Assembly: GCF_020037025.1 (NCBI RefSeq)
Contig: NZ_JAIQLH010000073.1
Coordinates: forward strand, 1 to 64,000
Source of the DNA: Streptomyces huiliensis
Lineage (GTDB): Bacteria; Actinomycetota; Actinomycetes; Streptomycetales; Streptomycetaceae
Reading direction: 5' to 3'
Length of the DNA stretch: 64,000 nucleotides
Shown here one piece after another: positions 19,394 to 35,208 of this stretch; position 1 is the stretch's first letter; every line of letters starts with the position of its first letter. Made by a program: the position numbers and the translations under genes. The notes under the pieces were generated by a model, which did not search any database, had not been told where the DNA came from, and worked only from the letters and a program-made list of their open reading frames with translations.

Positions 19394-20508
19394 CGAGCGC
19401 GCCGCCCACCACCGACGTCACCTACCGCGCCCTCTTCTGCGACCTCCTGACCGACCGCGTCATCGACGCACTGCCGCTCACGGACGTCGAGTTCGACGAC
19501 TTCATCGGCAAGTCGGGGCAGCTCCGCGCGACCGTCCCGCTGCCCGACGAGGCCCTCGCCCGCCGGGCGCGCGCCGCGCTCCGGACCGGCCGTACGGCGG
19601 TCTGGCTGGAGCGCGGCTCCGAGATCTGGTGGGGCGGCATTCTGTGGACGTGCACCGCGGAGGGGGACGAGCGCGGCCGGCTCCGCGTGCAGATCCAGGC
19701 GGGCACCTTCGACTCGTACTTCGAACACCGCATCCTGGCCTCCAGCTACGTGTTCAGGAAGCGCGACCAGTTCCACATCGTCCGCGAGCTCATCCAGCAC
19801 GCCCAGTCCCAGCCCGGCGGCGACATCGGGATCACCTTCGAGGACGAACCGTCGGAGGTGGTACTGGACGAGCGCGTCTACGCCTACACCGACCTGGCCC
19901 GCATCCGGGAACTGATCGACGGGCTGGCCGCGCTGGAGAACGGCTTCGAGTGGCGCATCCAGTGCTACCGGCACCCGGAAACCGGCAAACGAGTCAAACA
20001 GCTCCAGCTCGGCCATCCGAAGATCACCACCGGTGCCACCGACATCGTCCTCGACCGGCCCGGCCAACTGCTCACCTACAGCCTGCCGGTCGACTCGACC
20101 GTCCAGGCCAACGTCTGGGTGGCCCGCGGCGAGTCCGCCAACCGCGACCAGGCGTCGGACTCCGTCCCCGAGGTGTCCGACCCCCAGGTCGCCGAGGAGC
20201 TCGCCGCCGGCTGGCCGCGCCTCGAAGGCACGTCGGACCACAGCGGCGTCTCCGACAAGAAGCTGCTCACCAGCGCGGCCGTCGCCGAACTCGGCCGCGC
20301 CCGGCAGCCGCAGGCCATCCCCGAGGCCACCTTCCGGCTGGACGGCCGGATCACCCCCGCCCTCATCGGCGGCACGGTCCGGCTGCGCATCCGCGACGGC
20401 TGGCACGCGGAGACGCCCGACGAGCGGTACCGCGTCGTCGGGCTGACGGTGACGCCCCCGGACCGCGGCAAGGCCGAGACGGCCAAGCTCTACCTGGAGG
20501 CGATGTAA
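19390..20508 (+). CDS. tail hub protein (Tal/gp37-like)
   Basis: 372 residues, ATG overlapping the previous stop. It contains LTDVEFDDFIGKSGQLRATV, WWGGILWTCTAEGDERGRLR and a SYFEHRILASSYVFRKRDQF segment. These are typical of the ReqiPepy6 gp37-like tail proteins of actinophages, which form the hub below the distal tail ring. No lytic domain is visible inside it. Its position after the Dit and minor tail genes supports the call. Confidence 0.7.
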   Translation: MTSAPPTTDVTYRALFCDLLTDRVIDALPLTDVEFDDFIGKSGQLRATVPLPDEALARRARAALRTGRTAVWLERGSEIWWGGILWTCTAEGDERGRLRVQIQAGTFDSYFEHRILASSYVFRKRDQFHIVRELIQHAQSQPGGDIGITFEDEPSEVVLDERVYAYTDLARIRELIDGLAALENGFEWRIQCYRHPETGKRVKQLQLGHPKITTGATDIVLDRPGQLLTYSLPVDSTVQANVWVARGESANRDQASDSVPEVSDPQVAEELAAGWPRLEGTSDHSGVSDKKLLTSAAVAELGRARQPQAIPEATFRLDGRITPALIGGTVRLRIRDGWHAETPDERYRVVGLTVTPPDRGKAETAKLYLEAM

Positions 20509-21231
20509 GTGGCAGCGATCCCCCTCGACCTGCTCGACCGCATCCGTTCCCTGGAACGCCAGGTGCGCGCCCTCATGGGCAGCGCCAACACCCGCCCGGC
20601 CATGGATCGCGTCAAGGGCGGCAACGTCGTGATCAGCGACGGCGGGCAGCTGGCGGTCCGGGACAGCGAGGGCGAGAAGGGCGCCGAACTGCTCTACATC
20701 GGCAAGAGCCCCGAGGTCTTCCCCAACCGGCCCGACGGCACCGGCCAGAGCGGCTTCATGCTCCGCCGCGACGACGGCTCGGTGGCGATGGCGGTGCGCA
20801 CCGACGCGCCCGACATCGAGCCGCGCCAGTCGGTGAAGATCTTCGACGGCCGGAGCAACGCCATCGTCGCGGACGACACCGCCGGCGAGGGCCTGGCCCG
20901 GCCCTACCTCGCGTACCCGCTGCCGATGCCGGTGAACACCGGGCGGTGGGAGACCACCGCCTCGACGGAGTGGACGACGCTCCACAGCAGCACCGGCATC
21001 GTCCAGCACCCCGCCCTGCGCTGCCTGATCCTCACCACGGAGGGCGGCGAGGCCCAACTGCTCGCGAACGGCGTCCCGGTGGGCCCCGCCGGCACGGGGC
21101 TGCTGGAGTTCACGGCGCCCATCGGGCTGCCCTTCGACACCCGCGTCACCTTCGAGGTCCAGGCCCGCGTCACCACGCCCGGCGCAACGGTCGGCTGCTC
21201 CCCCCGCGCCCTGTACGGCGTCAAGTCCTAA
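20509..21231 (+). CDS. tail tip-associated protein
   Basis: 240 residues starting with GTG directly after the TAA of the hub gene. A short coiled coil (LLDRIRSLERQVRALMG) is followed by beta repeats (GGNVVISDGGQLAVRDSEGE, GFMLRRDDGSVAMAVRTDAP) and a jelly-roll-like end (LILTTEGGEAQLLANGVPVG). Proteins of this form often lie between hub and fibre genes of Streptomyces phages. The role is probably an adaptor for the fibre. Confidence 0.55.
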   Translation: MAAIPLDLLDRIRSLERQVRALMGSANTRPAMDRVKGGNVVISDGGQLAVRDSEGEKGAELLYIGKSPEVFPNRPDGTGQSGFMLRRDDGSVAMAVRTDAPDIEPRQSVKIFDGRSNAIVADDTAGEGLARPYLAYPLPMPVNTGRWETTASTEWTTLHSSTGIVQHPALRCLILTTEGGEAQLLANGVPVGPAGTGLLEFTAPIGLPFDTRVTFEVQARVTTPGATVGCSPRALYGVKS

Positions 21232-21251
21232 CCCCTTCAGGAGGCACTCCC

Positions 21252-22739
21252 GTGTTGCCCAACGGCATCCCCACGGTGACCGTCACCGCCCGCTACCTCA
21301 CCCCGGACGGCCTGCCGCTGAGCGGCACCGTCACCTTCCGGGCCCCGACCCTGCTGACCCACACCGGCAGCGACACCATCCTCGGCGGCCCGATCGTCGC
21401 TCCCCTGGACGCGGACGGCCGTCTCAAGGCCGTCCTGCCGGCCACCGACACCCCGGGCATGAACCCGGCCAAGTGGACGTACACCGTCGTCGAGCAGCTG
21501 GCCGGGATCCCGGTCAACCGCACCTACGACATCGTCCTCCCCGCCGCGCAGAAGACGGTGGACCTCGCCGACCTCGCGCCCGTCGACCCGGAGGCACCGC
21601 ACTACGTCGCCGTCCCGGGCCCGCCCGGCCCGGCCGGCGCCCCCGGCCCGGAAGGGCCGGCCGGCGCGCCGGGCGTGGTCCAGTCCGTCAACGGCGTGCG
21701 GGCCGCGGCCGTCACGCTGAGCGCCGCCGACGTCCAGGCCGTGCCCGCCGCGACGGTCGGCCGGCCGGGCGGGGTCGCCGCCCTCGACGCCACCGGCAAG
21801 GTCCCCACCGCCCAGCTGCCCCCGGGCGCCGTCGCCCCCGTCTCGTCGGTCAACAACAAGAAGGGCGAGGTCTCCCTCGTCGCCTCGGACGTCGGCGCCC
21901 TCGACCAGGCGGCGGCCGACCTGCGGTACGTCCAGCAGTCGACCGCCGTGCTGTCGGTGAACGGCAGGACGGGCGCCGTCACCCTGGACGCGACGGTGCT
22001 GGGCGCGGCGCCGGCCGGCTCGGTGGTCGCCCTCACCGGCGACCAGACGGTCTCGGGCACGAAGACGTTCACCAACGTCCCCACGGCGAAGGCCGACCCG
22101 ACCTCCGCCGACCACCTGGTCCGCAAGAGCTACGTCGACGCCCTCGGCATGCCGGGCACGTGGGGGCCGACGGACCTCGGCTTCAAGGCGTGGACGTTCG
22201 ACCCGGCGACGGCGTCGATGTCGACGACGATCCCCGCCGACAAGAACCTGGCCGGACCCCAGTACTGCCCGCCGGGCCAGGTCTACCTGATGGGCCTGGT
22301 GCTCCGCGCCACCACGGAGATCAACAACATCGCGTTCTACATCCACGGCTACGCCGGCAACACGCTCGGCGCCGCCTCGTACGCGGGCCTGTACGACGCG
22401 ACGGGCAAGCGGGTGGCGGTGACCCCGTCGCTGAAGGACATCTTCCCGAGGGTCATGGAAGGCACCACCGTCCCGCTCCCGTTGACCGCGCCGTATGTCG
22501 CGTCGCCCGGCTGCTACTGGGTGGCGTTCGTCCTGAACGGGCCCGACAAGGCGAACAGCGGCCCTGGCTTCGCCGTCGCGGCGAACTACGGCAACCGTCC
22601 CTCCAGCGGCGCCCGCATGCCCGGCGCCTTCGTCCGCCACGCTCGCCTGCCGGTCACGGGCCAGACGTCGCTGCCCACGTCGTTCAACCCGTCCACCGTC
22701 ATCGACGACGCCAACGCCATCTGGGCCGCGGTCGCGTGA
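21252..22739 (+). CDS. collagen-like tail fibre, likely receptor-binding protein
   Basis: 495 residues, GTG start behind CAGGAGG. An N-terminal beta domain (about 1-120) is followed by six Gly-X-Y triplets (GPPGPAGAPGPEGPAGAPG). Three repeats of the type SVNGxxGxVTLxAxDVGA come next, then a LVRKSYVDALG connector, and a C-terminal globular domain from about residue 300 (FYIHGYAGNTLGAASYAGLY, PYVASPGCYWVAFVLNGPDK). This is the build of trimeric actinophage fibres. The last domain probably decides which cells are bound. Confidence 0.75.
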   Translation: MLPNGIPTVTVTARYLTPDGLPLSGTVTFRAPTLLTHTGSDTILGGPIVAPLDADGRLKAVLPATDTPGMNPAKWTYTVVEQLAGIPVNRTYDIVLPAAQKTVDLADLAPVDPEAPHYVAVPGPPGPAGAPGPEGPAGAPGVVQSVNGVRAAAVTLSAADVQAVPAATVGRPGGVAALDATGKVPTAQLPPGAVAPVSSVNNKKGEVSLVASDVGALDQAAADLRYVQQSTAVLSVNGRTGAVTLDATVLGAAPAGSVVALTGDQTVSGTKTFTNVPTAKADPTSADHLVRKSYVDALGMPGTWGPTDLGFKAWTFDPATASMSTTIPADKNLAGPQYCPPGQVYLMGLVLRATTEINNIAFYIHGYAGNTLGAASYAGLYDATGKRVAVTPSLKDIFPRVMEGTTVPLPLTAPYVASPGCYWVAFVLNGPDKANSGPGFAVAANYGNRPSSGARMPGAFVRHARLPVTGQTSLPTSFNPSTVIDDANAIWAAVA

Positions 22740-22766
22740 ACCGGTTCCCAGAAGACAGGACTTCCC

Positions 22767-23087
22767 ATGACCACTCGCTCCATATTCATCGGCGCCATCA
22801 AGTCCATCGAGACCGTGACACGGAGCTTTACCTTCACTCACGTTGACAGCCCGCGGAAGTACGAGGTCGCCGTTCCCGAGGGCGGGCTGATCCTCAGCGG
22901 CTGGGCCCAGCTGGGAGCCACCAACCCGGACGGAAAGGTCCAGCCGAAAAGCCCGATGACTTCGGGTCTCTCCGCCTCGGGTAACGGATGGCTGTGCGAA
23001 GTCCCCAATCTTTGGCACCCCGATTTCATCGGTTTCGACTGGACCGCCGAAGTCACCCTCACCGTCACCTACGCCGTCCCCGCCTGA
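22767..23087 (+). CDS. small hypothetical protein after the fibre gene
   Basis: 106 residues, beta-rich (SFTFTHVDSPRKYEVAVPEG, GGLILSGWAQLGATNPDGKV, DWTAEVTLTVTYAVPA), with no signal peptide. Codon use is less GC-biased than in the fibre gene. Position between fibre and lysis genes suggests a fibre accessory or a second binding protein. I do not recognise the family. Confidence 0.55.
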   Translation: MTTRSIFIGAIKSIETVTRSFTFTHVDSPRKYEVAVPEGGLILSGWAQLGATNPDGKVQPKSPMTSGLSASGNGWLCEVPNLWHPDFIGFDWTAEVTLTVTYAVPA

Positions 23088-23104
23088 CCCGCCTTTCCTC
23101 CCAA

Positions 23105-23147
23105 CGGCCGCGCCCCGCACCGCACTCAGCGGTGCGGGGCGCGGCCG
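23105..23147 (+). terminator. very strong hairpin between tail and lysis genes
   Basis: A perfect 19-bp stem (23105-23123 with 23129-23147) with an ACTCA loop. It can end or cut the tail transcript before the lysis genes, so lysis may be expressed at a lower level. No T-run follows. Confidence 0.75.
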
Positions 23148-23169
23148 TCCCCTGAAGGAGCCCCACCCC

Positions 23170-24030
23170 ATGGCAACCCCCCTCACCGCAGACCACCTCC
23201 TCGCCGCCCTCCGCGCCGAGGGCGTCACCGTCGTCGAGGTCGGCGACTGGCGCACCCACAACCGCGACCACAAAGGCGCCTGGGGCCCGGTCAACGGCAT
23301 CGTCATCCACCACACCGCGTCCAGCGGCACCCGCGACTCCGTCGACCTCTGCTACGACGGCTACGACGAGTTGCCCGGCCCGCTCTGCCACGGCGTGATC
23401 GACAAGGAGGGCACCGTCCACCTCGTCGGCAACGGCCGCACCAACCACGCCGGCCTCGGCGACGGCGACGTGCTGACCGCCGTCGTCGGCGAGACCGCGC
23501 TGCCCCGCCCGACGGCGATGGACACCGACGGCAACGCCCGCTTCTACGGCTTCGAGTGCGTCAACGAGGGCGACGGCCGGGACCCCTGGCCGGCCGCCCA
23601 GCTGGACGCCATCGAGCGGGCCGCGGCCGCGATCTGCCGGGCGCACGGCTGGACCGCCGCCTCGGTCATCGGCCACAAGGAGTGGACGAACCAGAAGATC
23701 GACCCGCTCGGCTTCACCATGGACGCCCTCCGCGCCCGCATCGCGCGACGGCTCGCCGCCGCGGCCCGCGTGACCGCTCCCACCGCCCCCTTCCCCGGCC
23801 AGGACTTCTTCCGCGCCGGCACGGACTCGCCCCTCGTCACCGCCATGGGCCGCCGTCTCGTCGAGGAAGGCTGCTCGGCCTACGCCGAGGGCCCCGGCCC
23901 CCGCTGGACCGACGCCGACCGCGAGTCGTACCGCCGCTGGCAGCGCAAGCTCGGCTTCACCGGGGCCGACGCCGACGGCTGGCCCGGCACGACGTCCTGG
24001 GACGCCCTCAAGGTCCCGCGCTCCTCCTGA
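23170..24030 (+). CDS. N-acetylmuramoyl-L-alanine amidase endolysin
   Basis: 286 residues. Residues 5-195 are an Amidase_2/PGRP domain that cleaves the amide bond between muramic acid and the peptide of the cell wall. Likely zinc ligands are the first His of VIHHTASS, the His of GRTNHAGLG or GHKEWTNQ, and the Asp of QKIDP. Residues 205-285 are a peptidoglycan-binding-like module (SPLVTAMGRRLVEEGCSAYA; RRWQRKLGFTGADADGWPG). No signal peptide is seen, so export needs the holin. The same end module closes the lysozyme next door. Confidence 0.88.
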   Translation: MATPLTADHLLAALRAEGVTVVEVGDWRTHNRDHKGAWGPVNGIVIHHTASSGTRDSVDLCYDGYDELPGPLCHGVIDKEGTVHLVGNGRTNHAGLGDGDVLTAVVGETALPRPTAMDTDGNARFYGFECVNEGDGRDPWPAAQLDAIERAAAAICRAHGWTAASVIGHKEWTNQKIDPLGFTMDALRARIARRLAAAARVTAPTAPFPGQDFFRAGTDSPLVTAMGRRLVEEGCSAYAEGPGPRWTDADRESYRRWQRKLGFTGADADGWPGTTSWDALKVPRSS

Positions 24031-24041
24031 AAGGCAACCCC

Positions 24042-24890
24042 ATGAGCAGCATCAAGGGCATCGACATCTCGGCCTACCAGCCGTCCGCCTACTCCACCTC
24101 CGGCCTCGACTTCGTCCTGATCAAGGCGACCGAGGGCCGCTCCTACGTCAACCCGCGCATGTGCGAGCAGGCCGCCCGAGCCCGCCGCGCCGGGCTCGTC
24201 GTCGGCTTCTACCACTTCCTCCGCCCGGGCAACCTGGACGAGCAGGCCGCGTACTTCGTCGAGCGCTGCGACTCCGTCGAGGGCGACATCCTCGCCGTCG
24301 ACTGGGAGACGACGGACGGCGGCGTCGCGACCTGCGCCGAGAAGGACGCGTTCCTCCGCAAGGTGAAGGCGCTGCGCCCCGGCCACCGCGTGATCCTCTA
24401 CTGCAACCGGGACTTCTGGCTGAACCGCGACACCAGCGGGTACGCCGGGGACGGGCTGTGGATCGCCGCGTACGGCACCGGCGCCGGCTCCCCCGGTATA
24501 CGGGCGGACTGGCTGATCCACCAGTTCACCGACGACCCGGTGGACACGAACGTGGCCCGGTTCGCGTCGCGGGACGCGATGCGGGCGTGGGCGGCGGGGG
24601 ACGGCACGACGCCTCCTCCCCCCGCCGACAAGCAGCCGCCGGCCTACGAGCCGTTCCCCGGCGCGGACTTCTTCCACAACGGCCCGAACTCCCCCCTCGT
24701 CACCGCCATGGGCCGCCGCCTCGTCGACGAGGGCTGCTCGGCCTACGCGGAAGGCCCCGGCCCGCGCTGGTCGGAGGCCGACCGGCGCTCGTACGCCCGC
24801 TGGCAGCGCAAGCTCGGCTACTCCGGCGACGACGCGGACGGCTGGCCGGGGCGGGCGAGCTGGGACGCGCTGAAGGTGCCGCGCGTATGA
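24042..24890 (+). CDS. GH25 lysozyme endolysin
   Basis: 282 residues. Residues 1-190 are a glycoside hydrolase 25 (Chalaropsis-type muramidase) domain: GIDISAYQ at the start, FVLIKATEG, FYHFLRPGN and the catalytic LAVDWE pair. A Pro-rich linker (TTPPPPADKQPP) leads to the same C-terminal wall-binding module as in the amidase. There is no signal peptide. It lies 11 bases after the amidase and overlaps the holin gene by the ATGA junction. Confidence 0.9.
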   Translation: MSSIKGIDISAYQPSAYSTSGLDFVLIKATEGRSYVNPRMCEQAARARRAGLVVGFYHFLRPGNLDEQAAYFVERCDSVEGDILAVDWETTDGGVATCAEKDAFLRKVKALRPGHRVILYCNRDFWLNRDTSGYAGDGLWIAAYGTGAGSPGIRADWLIHQFTDDPVDTNVARFASRDAMRAWAAGDGTTPPPPADKQPPAYEPFPGADFFHNGPNSPLVTAMGRRLVDEGCSAYAEGPGPRWSEADRRSYARWQRKLGYSGDDADGWPGRASWDALKVPRV

Positions 24891-25111
24891 CCGACTCCAC
24901 GAAGCGCACCCTGCGTACCGTCCTCCAGACCACCGTGGCCTTCGCCGTCGCCCTCCCCGCGATCGTCGACGCCTCCGGGGTCCCCTCCACCCTCCCCTGG
25001 GTCGCCGGCGCGCTCGCCGTGGCCGGCGGCCTCGCCCGCGTCATGGCCCTGCCCGCCGTCCAGGCCCTCCTCCCCCGCTGGCTCAGCACGGACGACCGGG
25101 ACCCGTCATGA
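24887..25111 (+). CDS. putative holin
   Basis: 74 residues with two hydrophobic stretches (TVAFAVALPAIVDA and LPWVAGALAVAGGLARVMAL), a basic start (MTDSTKRTLRTVLQ) and a charged end. Size, two helices and place behind two endolysins fit a class II holin that makes holes in the membrane for the lysins. Start and stop codons overlap those of both neighbours. Confidence 0.7.
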   Translation: MTDSTKRTLRTVLQTTVAFAVALPAIVDASGVPSTLPWVAGALAVAGGLARVMALPAVQALLPRWLSTDDRDPS

Positions 25112-25365
25112 ACCCGCCCACCCCCCACACCGACGTCGCCCTGGAGCTCGAACGCCTCCGCGGCACGATGGAGGCCGGCTTCGCCCGCGTCGACGGGGCT
25201 CTCGCGCTCGTCGTCCAGCGCAACGACCAGACGGACCGGCTGCTCGCCGATCACGAGGCGCGGCTTGACGCGTTGGAACGCGGGCGGTGGCCGTTGGCGA
25301 GTGTGACCGTGCTGGTCGCACTCGCGGGCGTAGCGGTAGCGGTGGTGGAGGTGCTGGCGCGGTGA
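25108..25365 (+). CDS. coiled-coil membrane protein of the lysis cassette (XhlA-like)
   Basis: 85 residues. A long helix (LERLRGTMEAGFARVDGALA through HEARLDALERGRW) is followed by one C-terminal membrane segment (ASVTVLVALAGVAVAVVEVL). This is the build of XhlA-like proteins that act with holins. It overlaps the holin gene by ATGA and is the last gene of the tail-lysis cluster. The alternative is a second holin or a pinholin partner. Confidence 0.65.
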   Translation: MNPPTPHTDVALELERLRGTMEAGFARVDGALALVVQRNDQTDRLLADHEARLDALERGRWPLASVTVLVALAGVAVAVVEVLAR

Positions 25366-25606
25366 GGGTGCCCCGGTCCCACCCCTTCGCCGATTCCCGG
25401 GGGCAAGCCCCCGGCCCCCCGAAACCGCGCTCCGCGCGGTTGTCCTCAATCGCCGGACGGGCTGAAGTGCGCGCCCGGGGGCGCACTATCCAGCCCGTCC
25501 GGCGATTGAGGACGAGCGGCGAAGCCGCGACAAGCGGGCTCTGGGGCGCAGCCCCAGGAAATGGCGAAGTGGGGGTGCCCCCTCTGGGGGAGGGACCGGG
25601 GCACCC
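25366..25606. repeat. nested inverted repeat, Streptomyces REP/MITE-like element, copy 1
   Basis: This element fills most of the gap between the lysis genes and rpoC. Outer arms: 15 bp (25366-25380 with 25592-25606). Inner arms: a perfect 22-bp pair (25442-25463 with 25492-25513) containing the CGCCGGACGGGCT motif. A GGGGCGCAGCCCC motif follows. A related copy lies at 42911-43030. No coding frame is convincing. Confidence 0.7.
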
Positions 25607-25614
25607 CAAACGCC

Positions 25615-25652
25615 GCGAGGCGGCCACCCCGACACCGGGGTGACCGCCTCGC
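25615..25652 (-). terminator. rpoC terminator
   Basis: A 17-bp stem with one mismatch and an ACAC loop lies 22 bases after the rpoC stop codon and ends the rpoBC transcript. Confidence 0.75.
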
Positions 25653-25674
25653 CAAACCGCGAACCGCAAACGAC

Positions 25675-29574
<3,900 letters not shown>

Positions 29575-29662
29575 TTTGTCGTCAATCCCTCTTTCAGGGT
29601 TCGTGCCCTCTCGCGCTAGCGAGGTGTGGGCTCTACATCAGTGGTCTGGGGGTCCGGGGACG

Positions 29663-29690
29663 ACCGGGGGATCCGTGTGGATCCCCCGGT
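29663..29690 (-). other. hairpin in the rpoB-rpoC spacer
   Basis: A perfect 12-bp stem (29663-29674 with 29679-29690) with a 4-base loop lies right after rpoB. No T-run follows on the minus strand. It is probably an RNA-processing or attenuation site inside the operon. Confidence 0.6.
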
Positions 29691-29698
29691 CAGACCCG

Positions 29699-33181
<3,483 letters not shown>

Positions 33182-33342
33182 GAGGGGGTCCTTCCGAGGG
33201 CTCGGACTCACTACGCGCGTACCGGTCCCACCCCGTGCTTCGACAGAGAATCCCAGGTCAGAGGGCTTCTATCGAGGATGCTCGGCAGTGGGCATGCCCC
33301 TGGTGACGGGCAGGGAGCAGCTAACAGGCAGCGCAAAGGGTC

Positions 33343-33371
33343 AGTGTAGCCACTTGGCCCACTGATGTCCA
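33343..33371 (-). promoter_or_regulatory. rpoB promoter
   Basis: On the minus strand, TGGACA (33366-33371), 17 bases, TACACT (33343-33348). The start of transcription would be near 33336, leaving a leader of about 155 bases before the TTG start. Confidence 0.7.
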
Positions 33372-33791
33372 GAGCGGATGTCCCGAGACCGGTGCGATAC
33401 CAATCTCTCCCTCCGGGATCCTGTTGTCCTCGCCTGCCAGAGCCTGCCCGACGCGCCCGGTGAACCGGGGGCTACGCCCGCCGGCCGCGCCCGGAAGCGC
33501 AGGACGATACTTCCCTCTCCGCCGGCGTTCCATGCCTCGGACGACGCCTCGAATGGAACTTCGGTCCGAACCGGCCCCCAGCCGGCGCCGGACCGGTGGA
33601 GCCCGGAAAGTCGCCGCGTCCCGAGAATTGCGCGCGGCGTCCCGTTCGTCAAGGCCCTCCGGCTCCCGAACGGCCCTGAACAGCGACGGCCGGACCACTG
33701 CCGCGGGGCGACCCGGGCCACTGCTGCGGGGCAACAAAGATCACCATACTCGCCTCCGGGACGCGCTGTCGCAGCCGTCCCGGGTACGCCG
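33372..33791. other. intergenic region between rplL and rpoB without a gene
   Basis: About 420 bases upstream of the rpoB promoter. Frames in it have no ribosome sites or recognisable domains. I see nothing further in it apart from being the region ahead of the promoter. Confidence 0.6.
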
Positions 33792-33823
33792 AAGGGCGAC
33801 CACCCGCATGGGTGATCGCCCTT
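33792..33823 (-). terminator. rplJL terminator
   Basis: A 14-bp stem with one mismatch (33792-33805 with 33810-33823) and a GCAT loop lies 56 bases after rplL. Confidence 0.75.
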
Positions 33824-33879
33824 GGCGTCGAGAGGTACGTCAGACGTACGTCAGAGCGGGGTCAGGAGACCCCGTGAGG

Positions 33880-34266
33880 TCACTTGACCTCGACGGAGGC
33901 GCCGGCGCCCTTGAGGGCCTCGGCGGCCTTCTCCGCGGCGTCCTTGGCGACCTTCTCGAGGACGGGCTTCGGGGTGCCGTCGACGAGGTCCTTGGCCTCC
34001 TTCAGGCCGAGCGAGGTCAGCTCACGGACGACCTTGATGACCTGGATCTTCTTGTCACCGGCGGCGGTGAGGATGACGTCGAACTCGTCCTTCTCCTCGA
34101 CGGCCTCGGCGGCGGCGCCACCAGCGGCACCGGCGACCATGACCGGCGCGGCGGCGGCGGCGGTGACGTCGAACTTCTCCTCGAACGCGGCAACGAAGCC
34201 GGCGAGCTCGATGAGGGTCATCTCCTCGAACTGCGCGAGCAGCTCGTCCTGGGACAGCTTCGCCAT
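33880..34266 (-). CDS. rplL: 50S ribosomal protein L7/L12
   Basis: 128 residues: N-terminal dimerisation part ([20 protein letters not shown]), Ala/Gly hinge ([20 protein letters not shown]), and the C-terminal factor-binding domain ([28 protein letters not shown]). I chose ATG 34264-34266; the longer frame upstream does not match the family. It follows rplJ, and together they form the ribosomal stalk. Confidence 0.97.
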   Translation of the reverse strand: MAKLSQDELLAQFEEMTLIELAGFVAAFEEKFDVTAAAAAPVMVAGAAGGAAAEAVEEKDEFDVILTAAGDKKIQVIKVVRELTSLGLKEAKDLVDGTPKPVLEKVAKDAAEKAAEALKGAGASVEVK

Positions 34267-34373
34267 GATGGCGGTCCTTCCACTAAATCGGCAGGTGCCG
34301 GGATGTACATGTCGGCGGGCGTACGGCCCGCTGCGACCGGTGCCGGGTGGCACCGGTCAATGCGCGAGCCGAA

Positions 34374-34904
34374 TTACTCGGCACCGCCCTGCTCGGCGAG
34401 CTTGGCGCGCAGCGCGTCCGCGGTGCGGACGAGCTTCGTCGGCAGCGCCTGGAAGAGCGAGGCAGCCTGCGACTGCTTGCCCTTCATGGCACCGGCCAGC
34501 TTGCTGAGCAGAACCTCGCGGGACTCGAGGTCCGCAAGCTTCTTGATCTCATCGGCGGACAGCGCCTTGCCGTCAAGGACACCGCCCTTGATGATGAGAT
34601 TCGGGTTGTCCTTGGCGAAGTCACGCAGACCCTTCGCCGACGCCACCGGGTCACCGGTGATGAAGGCGACGGCCGTCGGGCCAGCGAAGAGCTGGTCCTC
34701 CAGCGTGATCCCGGCCTCACCAGCCGCGATCTTGGTCAGCGTGTTCTTCACCACGGCGTACTGCGCGTTCTCACCGAGCGATCGACGCAGCGTCTTGAGC
34801 TGCGCCACGGTGAGACCGCGGTACTCGGTCAGCACGGCGGCGTTGGAGCTGCGGAACTTGTCCGTCAGCTCGGCAACCGCGGCGGACTTGTCGGGCCTCG
34901 CCAT
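34374..34904 (-). CDS. rplJ: 50S ribosomal protein L10
   Basis: 176 residues from ATG 34902-34904, which has GGAGG ahead. It begins [20 protein letters not shown] and contains [20 protein letters not shown] and KNTLTKIA. L10 anchors L7/L12 dimers on the ribosome, and L10-L12 complexes are known to repress this operon by binding the leader. A stem-loop followed by a T-rich run lies in the leader here. Confidence 0.97.
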   Translation of the reverse strand: MARPDKSAAVAELTDKFRSSNAAVLTEYRGLTVAQLKTLRRSLGENAQYAVVKNTLTKIAAGEAGITLEDQLFAGPTAVAFITGDPVASAKGLRDFAKDNPNLIIKGGVLDGKALSADEIKKLADLESREVLLSKLAGAMKGKQSQAASLFQALPTKLVRTADALRAKLAEQGGAE

Positions 34905-34970
34905 GAGCCTCGGCCTCCTTCCGGGTGAATAGGACCGCATAGACGCGAGAAGGGACCTGGGCAAAACGAA

Positions 34971-34997
34971 ACGCCCCGGCGCGGGCGCTCGGGGCGT
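34971..34997 (-). promoter_or_regulatory. rplJ leader stem-loop, attenuator-like
   Basis: ACGCCCCG (34971-34978) pairs with CGGGGCGT (34990-34997). On the transcript the stem is followed by TTTCGTTTTG, so it looks like a terminator in front of rplJ. It may be the site of L10-mediated control. Confidence 0.55.
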
Positions 34998-35006
34998 GAC
35001 TCGACC

Positions 35007-35037
35007 ATATGAACACGGGGTCCACATGGGAGTTCAA
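35007..35037 (-). promoter_or_regulatory. candidate rplJ promoter
   Basis: On the minus strand, TTGAAC (35032-35037), 19 bases, TCATAT (35007-35012). Spacing is longer than ideal. It lies just upstream of the leader hairpin. Confidence 0.4.
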
Positions 35038-35208
35038 CCACAGTCACCTGCGCAGGTCGCCCGCAGCTAGCGGATCCTTCGGCCACCACACCTCCGGATG
35101 GAGGCGCAGCAACGACCAGCGGTCTTTGGCTTCTGCATGAGAGTACGTGACCGGGCCGCCGTCAAGCAAATCGCGCCATCGGGCGGCCCGCGGTCCGGCT
35201 CCGGGGGA

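Noticed and set aside
11752..23087. A contractile injection system (eCIS) or R-type tailocin
   Set aside because: No sheath, no baseplate wedge, no spike/VgrG and no AAA+ ATPase gene; a single tube protein with a frameshifted chaperone is the siphophage pattern.
6442..25365. An intact or defective temperate prophage
   Set aside because: No integrase, replication, capsid, portal or terminase gene and no att pair found; all tail and lysis genes are intact, which fits a kept tail rather than a decaying phage.
11752..25365. A gene transfer agent
   Set aside because: A gene transfer agent needs capsid, portal and terminase to package DNA; none is present in the window.
33372..33791. A small gene in the rplL-rpoB gap
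   Set aside because: Frames exist on both strands but none has a ribosome site, a domain or codon use that differs from chance.
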